Below the pieces are notes generated by a model that was given only the letters and a program-made list of their open reading frames with translations, had not been told where the DNA came from and searched no databases. 64,000 bases of DNA from Phoebastria nigripes (lineage: Eukaryota > Chordata > Aves > Procellariiformes > Diomedeidae), in the NCBI GenBank assembly GCA_035582835.1, contig JAYKAV010003086.1, forward strand, positions 228,161 to 292,160, given 5' to 3'. How positions within the stretch are numbered: position 1 is the first letter of the stretch; each line of letters starts with the position of its first letter. This document shows positions 50,225-61,109 of the stretch, one piece after another. The position numbers were made by a program, and so were the translations under genes.

Positions 50225-50287
50225 GGTCCTCAAGGTCCTCCTGGTCTTGATGGAGTTGTTGGCCCTCCAGGACGGAAGGGAGAAAAG
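50225..50287 (+). CDS. COL15A1: COL15A1 exon: collagen triplets
   Basis: A 63-nt exon (7 perfect triplets, phase 0 at both ends), donor GTAAGT at 50288. It encodes GPQGPPGLDGVVG then PPGRKGEK. It matches, triplet by triplet, the mammalian GPEGQPGVDGATG/LPGMKGEK segment as I recall it. The KGEK ending is a recurrent charged helix element that favours trimer registration. Confidence 0.96.
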
Positions 50288-51111
50288 GTAAGTTAAGTTA
50301 AACGTCTGTCTTGCTCCCGCTTCAGTGGAAAATCTTTGTCAATTCTAGGCTGTAAAAATCATAAATAGTTGTCCCTGCAACACAGTATTGGCTGGCTTCA
50401 AAATTTTTTTAATTGAATCCAGCTGCTAATGGCTTATTAGAACACATCTCAAAAGGCATATTCAGAAATCCAGAATTCCCTGTTGGGTACAGTCTCATTT
50501 TCTGCAGCATGCAATATTCAAAATGCAGTATGAGCTACTCTGTAGTAATTTACCAGTGAAAAGCCAGTCATGACTGGACTCATGCAGGTGAGTCTGTAGG
50601 GGGAAAGAAAGAACTAGTCCAGACTGGCACAGACTGATGGCATATTCCCTGCAGAAAGTGCCCTCTGTGGCGTGTGTGTATACCAGGGCATCTGGAATTA
50701 CTTAAGTTTGGATTCTGTGGACCACTGACACATCAAGTTTTGTACACTTCTGCAGCAGCCCATATTTGTCTTAACTGCTGACTACTGCACTGCTGCTGCC
50801 CCCAGCTGCAATATCGCACCCCCACATTTGTGGCAGTTCTAGCTTTCACTCATCCCTTGATGAGACATTTCAGCATCCTAATCTGTCAGCAAAGGGTTAC
50901 TTAGTTTTCTGTTGACTTGCAGCACCGGTTGGCTTCATGCATGATCAGATGAGCACTATGGCCAGCAAAAGGAGAGGAGTGGGGAACATGTAAATGAAAG
51001 CAAGGGATCATAGCATCCAGCAGATAGATTTTCTTGTGTTGCCATAGAACCAAAAACTACATATTGCAAAATTGCCACTCTGTTTAAGTTTCCCCAAATT
51101 ATTGCATCAAT
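50288..51111 (+). other. COL15A1: COL15A1 intron sequence
   Basis: First 0.8 kb of a 2.6-kb intron; unique sequence, nothing recognised. Confidence 0.75.
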
Positions 51112-51386
51112 TTTTTTTGCACCCCACTTCAAGAGGGATGTGGAGAAGACAGAGACAGTGCAGCAGAGAGCTATGGAGATGGCCAGGGGCCTTGAGTACA
51201 TGACCGATAAGGAGAGGCTGAAGGAGCTCAAATCATTTAATCTGGCAAAAAGGATACAAAGGCATGGCCAACAGATATAAAATATAATTATAACCCTTTA
51301 ATGAGGGCTAGTGAGTCTGTATTTGAAATACTGAATCCATTTTTTTGCACCCCACTTCAAGAAGGATGTGGAGAAGACAGAGACAA
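51112..51386 (+). mobile_element. CR1 LINE fragment with a partial internal duplication
   Basis: The segment GCACCCCACTTCAAGAGGGATGTGG, then GAGAAGACAGAGACAGTGCAG, then CTTGAGTACATGACCGATAAGG and GGAGAGGCTGAAGGAGCTCAAA is sense CR1 ORF2, closely related to 59060-59636. After AAAAAGGATACAAAGGCATG it jumps back to sequence that belongs upstream and repeats TTTGCACCCCACTTCAAGAAGG a second time (from about 51340). The second copy stops after GACAGAGACAAAG. Confidence 0.85.
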
Positions 51387-52884
51387 AGACTACAGGAAAA
51401 ATTCATCCTCTAGTGAGCTTCTACACCACACTTCATGCACAAGAACTTGAAAGTAGATTCCCAAGTGTGCATTGAAAGCTCACATACTGTAAGGGAAATG
51501 AAAAGGCAATTCCTAAATGGCCAGAATATTGATATTTATTTATTTATTTTTTAAGTCACAAGATTTTTTTTTAAATCCTCCTGAAGGATCTAAGTTGTGA
51601 TTTCAAAAGCCTGAGGTTGGTAAAACTGCAGCACACATGGGAACTAGCAGCTATCCAGAAAATGCAGTATGTATGTTACAAAGCAGGCATCCGAAACTTG
51701 TCTCCATTGTAATCAGTGGTATGTGTTTTACATAAAGGAGTCTAAGAATAGAAAGAAGTCTAGTGGAAGTAAACTGAACCTGAATTGCATATTATAGGAA
51801 GAGACTGATGTGGAAAGGGAAATAATTGGAAGAAAAAATAAATTTTCAAAAAGGGTGTAATCCTCAAAAAAAAGGACAAAACCACAAATATTTTGCCTCA
51901 CTGAACCTGTTTTCTGCATTGTATATATTTGATAAAAGTTTAATTAGAAATGAGGGACTACATATTTGCACTTGCTAAATACAATCCCCAGCACCTTGGG
52001 ATAATAGGATTTTTCCATTTCTACTATTCATTTTTTCTGAAAACCTTGATTTAATCTATATTGCAATATCTATTTTTAATCATTATTCCCAATTAATCCA
52101 GAGAAGATAACAGGGAAAAACTGCAGGATGCACTGAAAGTAAAGTCAATTTGTTCCTTGGAGTGAAATTTGATGTGGTTTTTTGCCATTACTTTCGGAAG
52201 AAAACGTTATCATTTTACTCCTTGTGCTTACTCATTTTTTTCAGACCTTCCTCAAGCAATGTTTCTGTTGAATGAGTAAGGACAGGAGTTTGCCAATATA
52301 ATGATTAATTCCATTAGATTCAGTGCAATTTGGAAAAGAAGTATTTGCATGCTGTGACTTTCTGTCTATTCCATGAACTAGAAGTGGAAAAAACAGTATC
52401 TAAGTAAAGTGTATAAAAGCAAATCAAATAGCTTGATTGCTGCAGAGAAGCCTTAAAATCATACTAGTCATCATATCCCTTGTTTGGAACGGTGCCCTAG
52501 ACAACTTGTGTGGGATCAGTTTCCACTTCTGTTATATCCCATGAGAGTTTTGACATTTAAATTCAGAAGCATGAGGATGTGACCCTCAATGCTAAATTCT
52601 GTGTGCTCCAGACCTTTAAAATCTGCAGCAATAACTGAAATACAAGATTGCATCCTGTCTGCATACCAGATCAGAGCTATTCATTTGTTATGATAACTCC
52701 TGAATTACAGATCATTTTCTTTTTAACTAAGAGGTCTAATGTTTCATGTAAAGGACATTATGACATCAAATTAAACAACACAAAAATCTGTGGGTATTTT
52801 AATTAAGCAAAAATATAATAAATGTGGTTTTTTGCCTGTCTAATGCTCTTACTATAAGTAATTAGGATTGGTTTTATTTTACAG
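51387..52884 (+). other. COL15A1: COL15A1 intron sequence
   Basis: Unique AT-rich remainder of the intron, with a small (TTTA)n stretch at 51533-51550. The acceptor TTTTATTTTACAG ends at 52884. Confidence 0.75.
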
Positions 52885-52920
52885 GGTGATCAAGGTCTTC
52901 CTGGTTCTGTTGGTCCAAAG
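52885..52920 (+). CDS. COL15A1: COL15A1 exon: 36-nt collagen microexon
   Basis: Four perfect triplets (GDQGLPGSVGPK), phase 0 at both ends, length a multiple of 9. The acceptor is strong; the donor is GTAAAA followed by a run of A. It corresponds to the GARGPNGSVGEK segment I recall for mammalian COL15A1. It keeps register with the exons at 50225 and 53442. Confidence 0.94.
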
Positions 52921-53019
52921 GTAAAAAAAAAGATTGTCTTTATAGGATAACAGTATCACTCTAATACAGCACGATACTGAAAAAGGCTGAGAAGTCTAAA
53001 AGATTATTATTGTGAAACC
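52921..53019 (+). other. COL15A1: COL15A1 intron start
   Basis: About 100 bp of unique sequence between the donor and a CR1 insertion that fills most of this 521-bp intron. Confidence 0.7.
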
Positions 53020-53379
53020 TAATGAAGTCGGCACACTTGGGTTCTCAGTTGACCAAAGTACTTCACTAAGAAGTCTGGCCAGGAGGTCAAAGGAGGTGAT
53101 TCTTCCCTCTACTCAGCTCTCTTGGGACCCCACGTGGGGTACTGTGTTCAGCTCTGAGGTCCGCAGCATAAGAAAGATATGGACCTGCTTGAGCAGGTCC
53201 AGAGGAGGGCCATGAAGATGATCAGGGGGATGCCCCCTCCCTGGAATTGTTCAAGGCCAGGTTGGACGGGGCTTTGAGCAACCTGATCTAGTGGAAGGTA
53301 TCCCTGCCCATGGCAGGGGGTTGGAACTAGGTGATCTTTAAGGTCCCTTCCAACCCAAACCATTCTATGATTCTATGAA
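53020..53379 (+). mobile_element. CR1 LINE 3' end with internal deletion, in a short collagen intron
   Basis: The left part reads AGGAGGTGATTCTTCCCTCT, GGACCCCACGTGGGGTACTG and GACCTGCTTGAGCAGGTCCA, typical CR1 ORF2 sense sequence (VILPSTQLSWDP-like frame). At about 53229 it jumps to the distal 3' part, TGGAATTGTTCAAGGCCAGG, and ends ATTCTATGATTCTATGAA, the avian CR1 terminal repeat. Several hundred bases of consensus are missing between. The left edge is approximate. It ends 62 bp before the next exon. Confidence 0.94.
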
Positions 53380-53441
53380 TCTACTGACTTGCATCTACTT
53401 ATGCGTGTTCAGTATACCGATAGACTGACCTTTTATTTTAG

Positions 53442-53594
53442 GGTGATACTGGAGTCACTGGATCAATAGGTCCCAAAGGAGAAGCTGGTGCTATTGGGTC
53501 TCCTGGGAAACCTGGACCACCAGGACCTCCTGGCCCCCCTGGGCCCCCTGGACCTCCTGGACCCCCAGGACTAAGCTACAGTTTGGGATTTGAG
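53442..53594 (+). CDS. COL15A1: COL15A1 exon: GPP-rich helix end and start of interruption
   Basis: A 153-nt exon (51 codons, 17 x 9 bp, phase 0 at both ends), acceptor TTTTATTTTAG, donor GTATTT at 53595. It encodes [19 protein letters not shown], then SPGKPGPPG followed by five more GPP triplets and GLSYSLGFE. The uninterrupted (GPP) run is a very stable helix clamp directly before a non-collagenous interruption. The same layout, a GPP run followed by a short linker and LGFED, is found in mammalian COL15A1 as I recall it and is a key identifier. Confidence 0.97.
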
Positions 53595-56500
53595 GTATTT
53601 TGCTATTATGGGGTTTGTTGTAGCTATGGATCTACTTCCTTCAGAGGAGGGACAGTGTAATCTCCTGTATATTTCACAGCTATTTAAGGCTGAATTGATG
53701 ACAGATAGAGTCATTTGCTCTAGACTGAAATTTGCCTAGGGGTAGCCTACAATTCCTTTTACATTTGACCATATAATTGGCCATGCTTAGACCATGGAAG
53801 TAATGTATTTCTTTGGGCAATTTTCATTAAACTATTCAGTAGTAACAGTGTTCAGATGCTATTTTTGATGCTTATATCATTGCTAATATAAAATACTCAA
53901 ACACTGTACTACAAGGGAAAACTTCTTTAGCACTTTTTTTTCATGTAAATAATTTAGAGCAATGATCTAAATTTACATAGAAACCTGACAGTATTCATTA
54001 AAATNGAACTGCAGGTCCCCCTTAAGCTATGACTTTTCCCATGCTGTCTTGAGGCCACAAGTTTAGTTTAGGCATGTCACTTATGTAATGTGTAAATAAA
54101 GAGACAGATGTTGGACATTTCTGACCTCATGGTCTGTTCTACTTAGAAGAAAAATGTTCTGTAGAAAAAAAAATAAATTGCAGATGCTTCTCTTTCTACT
54201 TCTGAAAATAATACCTTCATCATTTAAACTATGACATCTGGCCAGCTGAGTTTTACATGTCATTTGAGAACTGTTCATTTAGATGATCTTTTTGGAGCAG
54301 AAAGTGGCTTTGCAGTACAGAAAGGCAAAGGGAGCACACTCAGGTTCAAGAACTAGAGCTGTTGCATTAACATCTTTGTGAAGAGAGGTTGACAAATTGC
54401 CTACATCAATATTTACATATGAGTTTTCCTTTTTTTCTCTTTTTCCATGCATTTTTCATTTCTAATTTAGCTGTTTGGCTCAGGAAAGTCTTTCCAGAGT
54501 TTTCATTTTTTTATGTCATGGATATAATACAAGTTTGCATAGAAACTGAGGGCAGTTTCATCAGAGAAGTAAGCAGTGTTTGACCAAAACTACTGGCCAT
54601 CTGTAGAACCGCTGCAGCAAAGTGGTGGTGTTTAAAAGATACCAGTTTACTCACACATGTTTCTCCTAGTATCTACACTACCCCTGGTGTATTTCTCTTT
54701 TCTTTACTCTAGAGACACTCTGAGTACTCCAAGTACAGAGGTGACCACTAATGTTTGTTTAGAAACATATTCTGATTTCTGATGTCTGGCTAAATAATAT
54801 TGTGCTATATACACTACTGGTTAATAATCTCACTGATGTCAGTGGATTTCAACAGATGAAAAAATCTCTCCAGCAGTTCACAAGTTCTTAATTGCCAGCA
54901 CTGCAATTGTTAGCGAGGAACAGCATAAAGTCTAAGCGTACAAACACTCCATTGCATTAACTTAGGTACATTATAAAGGCTGGTACAGAGTCTCCCCTGA
55001 ATAAATATGTACTTATCTCAGAATGAGATAAGGACTACTGGTAAGCCACATCTTCATCTAAGCCTAGTCTGAGTTTTAGCCCAGGATGATGGCTTCTCTG
55101 ACTTACAGTCATCTTCTGTGACCCTTGAAGATCCAGTGTTAAGAGATTCTCCACTCTTCCCCATTCACACTATTTGAGTAGAAGCCAACTTTGCCTCATT
55201 ATGCCAAAAGAGTTCCCCTGCAGGTAGGTACTTAGGACCAAACTCTGCCACTTCTGATACCTAAGTCTCAGAGGAGCAAAGTTAGCAGATGAGCAGGAGA
55301 GAGTGAAAACTGGGAGTCCCCACTTTTATGGAAACAAACACAGAAGGATCCCAGCTCTAACTGGAGCAACAATATCTTGACTGGCTTAATCTTGAACTCC
55401 ACCTAGTCCAAACAGAATTGGCATGATTGTCGTTTCCCTGAGAGGAATACTATTGTTAACAGGCTTGCTAGTTCTAGCTGATCTTTTGGATGCCCACCCC
55501 TGCCATCTGTTAAGGCAGCACCATGGTCTGCCAGTTCGTTAGGGCAACACTACCTTTTGGTTGGCAGTCTGTTTATTGCTGTAAGGCTGTTTCTGCAAAA
55601 CATTCCTGTTAGCACTTGTTAGCATCTGTGATCAGCTATGTGCAAAAAAAGTGGCATGGGGTTTGCTGGCACTTATGCTTGCCAAAAGAACAGTTTGAGC
55701 TGCAGAAGGTACCTGGTAAACCCATTAAAAACATGCAGATGTCAAAAGCGATGGTGTGTTATATAAAGCAGGCATCAAGCACTCTCTTAAAGGGAAAAAT
55801 ATACTGGCACAGTGGAGGCAAGGGAAAGAAGGACCCAGAAACACAGCTTGTGGTTTACCCTAAGTAGCGAGTGTTTGGTTAAACAGGCCAAACAGAATAT
55901 CTGCACATTTTCTGTTGATATTTGATACACTGATAGCTGATGGAGGAGCAAAATGAAAGTCCAAAAAACATTCAGTCTCAGGTGAAGTTGCATGAAAGGA
56001 CTTGAGCCAACCTGATAACTCAATGTCTCCCACCTTGGTCCCTGAAAGGAAGGACGTGATTCCAGCCATGCACTCCTTTTGCTTCTCTTGTTCTTGCTCT
56101 TGTGGAGTTGGTGGAAAAGGGCAAAAGAACAAAATCTCTTTTTCACTGGAGTCAGATCAGTAGATGTTTTCCATATCTTTGGCATTAGGCTGTCATTCCA
56201 TAGCAGCTTAATTGATCTAATTGGTCTTCCACCCTTTCCCTTACACCATCTCCAGAGTGCGTCAGACCTATGTAATCTGAGCCATTTCAAGTCACTAACT
56301 AGCAGAAAGCTAAGTAGGCAAGGAGTATGGGTCCTCTAAACATCATAAGCTGATACAAGGGATCATTGTCACTAAGAGGTGGAGATTCTGCTTTGCTCCT
56401 GCTCCTCCTCCCATCTGCAGCCATTCCCAGCACATGCTTGCCCTTCTCATGCACTAACATCCAGTATTCCATCCGTCCAACCCAATTTAATTTACTAAAA

Positions 56501-57044
56501 TTTTAGACAACAATCCCACCCCCCAAAAGTAACGTACTTTCTGCTATTTTAGTGATTTAAAGTGGCTCACAGGAAAGTGAGAGGATTCAGCACATGGCAC
56601 TGATGTTGAAAATGGAGGCTGTATGGCTGTGAGCAGGAAAATGGAGTAAAGAAAGATCAAGACTTTCCCTTTTCAGAAAAAGGAAACAATTAAGACAGCA
56701 CAGCTGCATTTAAAACTGCAGCTAAAAGCAAGTGAACAGTTTCCTGCTGGCATGGTTCATCCAGATGGTTTGAAGAACAGTCTGACAAGTTCTAGATTAG
56801 GCATAAGGCAAGGGATAGGAACATGTGGCTGGGATGGTGCTGGGCATAAAACAGATAATTATGGCAGCCTGCAATTTTTTTTCTTTGGCTGCCTTGGAAC
56901 TGGCAGCTCCTGGTTCTGCCATGGATTTGGAATGTCACAGTCAGAANAATGAGAGCTGGAGGGAGGTTGCTGCTTTCTGTATAGTCTCCTTTAAAACCCT
57001 TAGAAAATCTCCACAGGAAATATGGATGCTGCTCTCAAGGTCTT
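53595..57044 (+). other. COL15A1: COL15A1 intron sequence
   Basis: First 3.4 kb of a 4.5-kb intron; unique sequence with an N at 54005. A 168-codon minus-strand open frame at 55787-56290 is the longest outside repeats but has no recognisable domain and is not called. Confidence 0.7.
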
Positions 57045-57515
57045 CCACTTCACAGAGATCTTTCTGAAGTCAGCAGAGGGCCACAACAATGGTCAGTGGG
57101 CTGGAGCACATGACCTATGAGGAAAGACCCAGGGAACTGAGCTTGCTTAGTCTGGAGAAGGCTTAAGCATTTTAGCAGCCTTCTGATACCTAAAAGGAGG
57201 TTATTGAGAAGACACATGGCCAGGATCTTTACAGTGGTGCACAGAGTGACGAGCAACAACAATCATAAATTGAAACAGGGGAGGTTCTGACTTGATATAA
57301 GTAAAATATTTTTCACCTCGTTGACAGCCAAGCATTGGAACAGGTGCTTGGAGAGGCTGCAGAACCTCCATCTCTGGAGGGTTCCAAGACCTGAGGGGAC
57401 AAAGCCCTGAGCAACCTGATTTGAATTCAGTGTTGATGCTGCTTTCAACAGGAGGTTGGACTAGGTAGCCTCTGAGATCCCTCCCAACATAATTAATTCT
57501 ACAGTTTTGTGATAG
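57045..57515 (+). mobile_element. CR1 LINE 3' fragment, old, sense
   Basis: The order GGTCAGTGGGCTGGAGCACATG, GAGGAAAGACCCAGGGAACTG, GGCCAGGATCTTTACAGTGG, CCAAGCATTGGAACAGGTGC and GAGGTTGGACTAGGTAGCCTC follows the CR1 ORF2 end and 3' UTR. The tail is eroded (TTCTACAGTTTTGTGAT). Diverged, with both edges approximate. Confidence 0.88.
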
Positions 57516-58084
57516 AACATTTTTTTCTGCTCAGTTTCATTTCAGTAAGCTGTATTTTAGGCAGGAGTTCAACATTCAACTGTGAGAATTAGGAAGGACC
57601 TTTATTTTTGAATAATGATTGCTGCTCTTAACAAACTGCCTGCAAGTTCTCCTGGCCTTAAATCAGTATGTAACCCTTACTAGTCACTACAGTATTTCAG
57701 TAGCCAGGTGGCAGGTAAATGCTAAAGAGAAAAATACTGCTACAGCATACTTAAACATAGCACATACTTAAAACTGTGATGCTGTCTCACTTCTGCCTGA
57801 TGCTGTCCAGCCTGAAGTGCTGGAGAAATGGTGTCAAATTGGCAAGACTGTAGAGACCAGAGTTTCCATAAGGAAGATCAACAGGCCCTTATCGCATTTG
57901 AACAAGCCTATCTGCAGAACATCATGCATTGATCAAAAAAAGGTTAATAAGAAAAGATAAAAATATTTGTGTTCAGTATCTTCCCAGTTTTTTACAGGAC
58001 TCCAGAAAACAGACCAGTTGAAAAAAAAGAGAAAAAAAAAAGATAAATTCTTAAATTCTGTAGCATTTTTTTCTCTTCCATTAG
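57516..58084 (+). other. COL15A1: COL15A1 intron end
   Basis: Unique sequence ending in an A-rich stretch (58018-58042) and the acceptor TTTTTCTCTTCCATTAG at 58084. Confidence 0.75.
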
Positions 58085-58153
58085 GACATGGAAGGATCAG
58101 GTAGCATTGGCTTGTTAAGTGAATCCAGAATTCCAGGATCAAGAGGGCCAAAG
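58085..58153 (+). CDS. COL15A1: COL15A1 exon: interruption with EGSGS site, then helix restart
   Basis: A 69-nt exon (23 codons, phase 0 at both ends), donor GTAAGT at 58154. It encodes DMEGSGSIGLLSES, then RIPGSRGPK. Together with the preceding exon it forms LGFEDMEGSGS, nearly the mammalian LGFEDTEGSGS as I recall it, which carries a Ser-Gly attachment candidate in an acidic setting. Triplets resume at GSRGPK. Confidence 0.96.
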
Positions 58154-59059
58154 GTAAGTGGATGATTTGGGGGAGGGGAGTGTTGTTTGTTGTTGTTTTT
58201 TTTTTTTCAAAACCAAAAGTGTCTTCCTCTCTGCTTTTTTGGAAACACATAGCCCCAGTCAGCTATAGATTTTGGAGTCACTGCACTGCACTGGATTCAG
58301 TTGCTCTAGAATGACATTACAGTAACTGTGTCCTCCAAAGAATCTGAATGGTGTTTCTCTGATACCTGGTTAGCTGATGATTTTTAGATTCTGCTCTGGT
58401 ATATTTTTGATAAATTAAAGGATGAAATAGGGGTTTTTGTATTATCTAGCTCTCTATTTCTTGTTTTACCCTAATAGATGCCCTGCTTGCATATGAAGAT
58501 GAATTACATATACTAATGAAACTGAAATGTTATAGTTTGACAATCAAATGTGCATAATCTGAAATACCACTTAAACTAAAAAAATGTTCCCAGTAGTGTA
58601 GAAGCAATGTCCCAGAGAAGGGATGGTTTTTCCTCCATCACTGTGTCTCAGGAGATTTTTGCTAGTGTGGGCCACTTTAAAATACCAAGTAGGAAATATG
58701 GGAATACAATGCATCAGTACCAACCAGATCATTTGGATTTATCTTCATTCTTAGCAGTAACATCAAAACTATGATGCCTTTCCCAAAGCAGGGAATTATC
58801 CAGCATTCCTCCTCCCAGAGCTGCCTGCATTGTTCTGGTTTGGTCTTCAGAAGTCTTGCCCCTGTGCTCACTCCAAAAGAAACATTCAAACTTGCAAATT
58901 GTAGCTTTGAAAGAATGAGTCTTGTTGCACAAGTTTGGAGAAAGTGCTGATGATGATCACCTTGGGTTATGGTAGATGCCAGATTGAATACTAAGCAACA
59001 GTGCACTATCACTGCAAATAAGGCAAACCCGGTACTGGAATACATCAGAAAGAGCATTG
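58154..59059 (+). other. COL15A1: COL15A1 intron sequence
   Basis: Unique sequence with a poly-T run at 58197-58208. No feature recognised. The 58677-59063 minus-strand open frame shows no domain. Confidence 0.7.
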
Positions 59060-59636
59060 CCAACAGATATGAATTGTTATTATTACAGCCCTTTACTCAG
59101 GGCTAGTGAGGCTGCATTGAAATACTGAATCCATTTTTTTTGTATCCCACTTCAAGAAGGATGTGGAAAAGACACAGACAGTCTAGCAGAGAGCTGTACA
59201 GAGGGCATGGGGCCTTGAGTACATGACCAGTGAGGAGAGGCTGAAGGAGCTCAAATGGTTTAGTCTGGCAAAAAGGTGACAAAGGCATGATCTACTAGCT
59301 GCTTACAAGTCTTTGAGAGGCAACTGCAATATGATGAAGCCAAACTGTTCCTCGTAGTGCCATATGGTGCAACAAGGGACAGTGGTTGCAATTTGCAGCT
59401 TGAGATGTTCAGGCTAAACCTTAGGAGAAACCTGTTCACTAGGAGGTTGGTGCAGACCTGGGGCAATTTGCCTAGGGAGGTTGTGGAAGCTCTATTCTTG
59501 GAAGTTTTGAAGACTTTGCTGGACAGAGCCATGACTGACCTGATCTAGAGCTGGTGACGGTTCTACTTCAAGGGAGTGACTGGATTAGATGGCCTCCAGA
59601 GGCCCTGTACAACCCTGTTTCTATGATTCCATGAAT
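59060..59636 (+). mobile_element. CR1 LINE 3' end, about 0.6 kb, sense
   Basis: Sense CR1 from CACTTCAAGAAGGATGTGG through GAGGAGAGGCTGAAGGAGCTC, the ORF2 C-terminal peptides FRLNLRRNLFTRRLVQTW and NLPREVVEALFLEVLKT, and the 3' UTR with GATTAGATGGCCTCCAGAGG to the terminus TTTCTATGATTCCATGAATC. It belongs to the same subfamily as the fragment at 51112 but carries the full 3' end. Confidence 0.94.
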
Positions 59637-61064
59637 CACCAGAAATTAACTGAACACTGGAGACAGGAGTGAGTTTGAGAAGCTCTTTACTGTGCTGGTT
59701 TAAAGTACTAGTAATTGTGAGTCACTGAAGTTATAGCTGACTCAGTTTAATATCTTAGAGACCTTTTCCCCCTCTTATATCTTTTCCTAGATACTAAAAA
59801 AGTGGCAAAAAAATACAGTTACAAAAATAAGAATAGAATTCGTTAGCTGAAACAAGCTAGTGTGCAAAGTGAGATGTCCAAAACCACTTCCAAAATTGCC
59901 CATTCTGACTTGCCTAAATGACAGCCTTACTGTCAGTTTTGTATAACAGGCATTGTTTCCAAGTCACTCAGCTATAAATACTGAAACAATGTCTTATTGC
60001 AGCTGAACAAAATCCTGGAATTTTGTTNTCCTGTTACCGCTTAGTCACTCCACAAAGTTTGAGTCAGTAAAGAAGGCACATAAGAACTGTCCTGTAATCA
60101 TGAAAATGATTATACATACTTACTGGTACTGCATGAAAGCATTATGAGCCACTTCCACCCTGTGACAACTCCAGAGGTTCCTGATTGTGTTTGAGTGAAA
60201 ATAGAGTACCTGCTTCTAAGAGGGCTGTATCTCAAAGCAGCTGCTAGGAAATAAATTACATTTATTTGCACTATATTTGTATCTGTTGAATTTTNTATTA
60301 ATCTTTTATGAGAATGTAGTGGTTATGTTTTGAAGTAGGAGTATCAAATTCATTTTGTCTGTAGGCTCAGCTATCATTTCCAGGGTTTCTATTCTCCTTC
60401 TTCCACAGATCAGTGTAACGTTTTGTTGGTGTTCGGTTTATTAGTGTCTTGTTTTCGTATTCCAGAAGACGACAACTCAATCACTTTGTTGAATTCTTTT
60501 TTTTTCCATTCAACTTTCTAAAATGATCAATAATGAACTCTTGTTCATTTTACCACCAAAGAGTCATAATTGTACTTTACAACTGATGTCACCATATAGA
60601 GACAAGAGAGGAATTTGCATCCCCAAATGTTTGTTTCAAGCTAATTTTAAACCTAGCAAGACCATGCCGTGTTGCCTCTAAACTGGTAACATATCTTAAT
60701 TTTAGCCAAGGAGGCAAATTCAAAAAATTTTATGCAATTGAAAGCAGTCCCTTGCAACAAATGCACTTGGACAACTTTATTTCTAATATTTTCTAAAAAT
60801 ATGTATAGTATGCAGTGACAAGATTAAAGTTGTCTTTGTAAGAAAAAAAAATCTTTAGATCTTTGCATGATAATAAAGAGCAAGGCAGTATTTATTAGAA
60901 CCACAAATCTAAAACAATACTTACATTTTATTACTCTCTATTGATACTACTGGTCTTCAACATTTTTTTTGTAACAGTTGTGGTTATGAATTAGGTTTTT
61001 TTCTGAGAAAATTTAGTATGAAATGCTATGTGGATTTACAAGTAAATTCAGTGTCTTTTTATAG
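59637..61064 (+). other. COL15A1: COL15A1 intron sequence
   Basis: AT-rich unique sequence, nothing recognised; acceptor GTGTCTTTTTATAG at 61064. Confidence 0.75.
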
Positions 61065-61109
61065 GGTTCTGCAGGAAGACATGGACAGCGTGGGCCATTA
61101 GGACCAAAG
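61065..61109 (+). CDS. COL15A1: COL15A1 exon: collagen triplets
   Basis: A 45-nt exon (5 perfect triplets, phase 0 at both ends): GSAGRHGQRGPLGPK. The acceptor is good; the donor AAG then GTACCC is weak after +3. Length is a multiple of 9 and register is kept with the exons on both sides. Arg/His-rich triplets here are unlike the Pro-rich blocks upstream. Confidence 0.91.

Noticed and set aside
55787..56290. 168-codon open frame on the minus strand, the longest outside repeats
   Set aside because: No recognisable domain, no supporting splice or promoter context; within chance expectation for 64 kb of intron. A codon-substitution test in related birds would decide.
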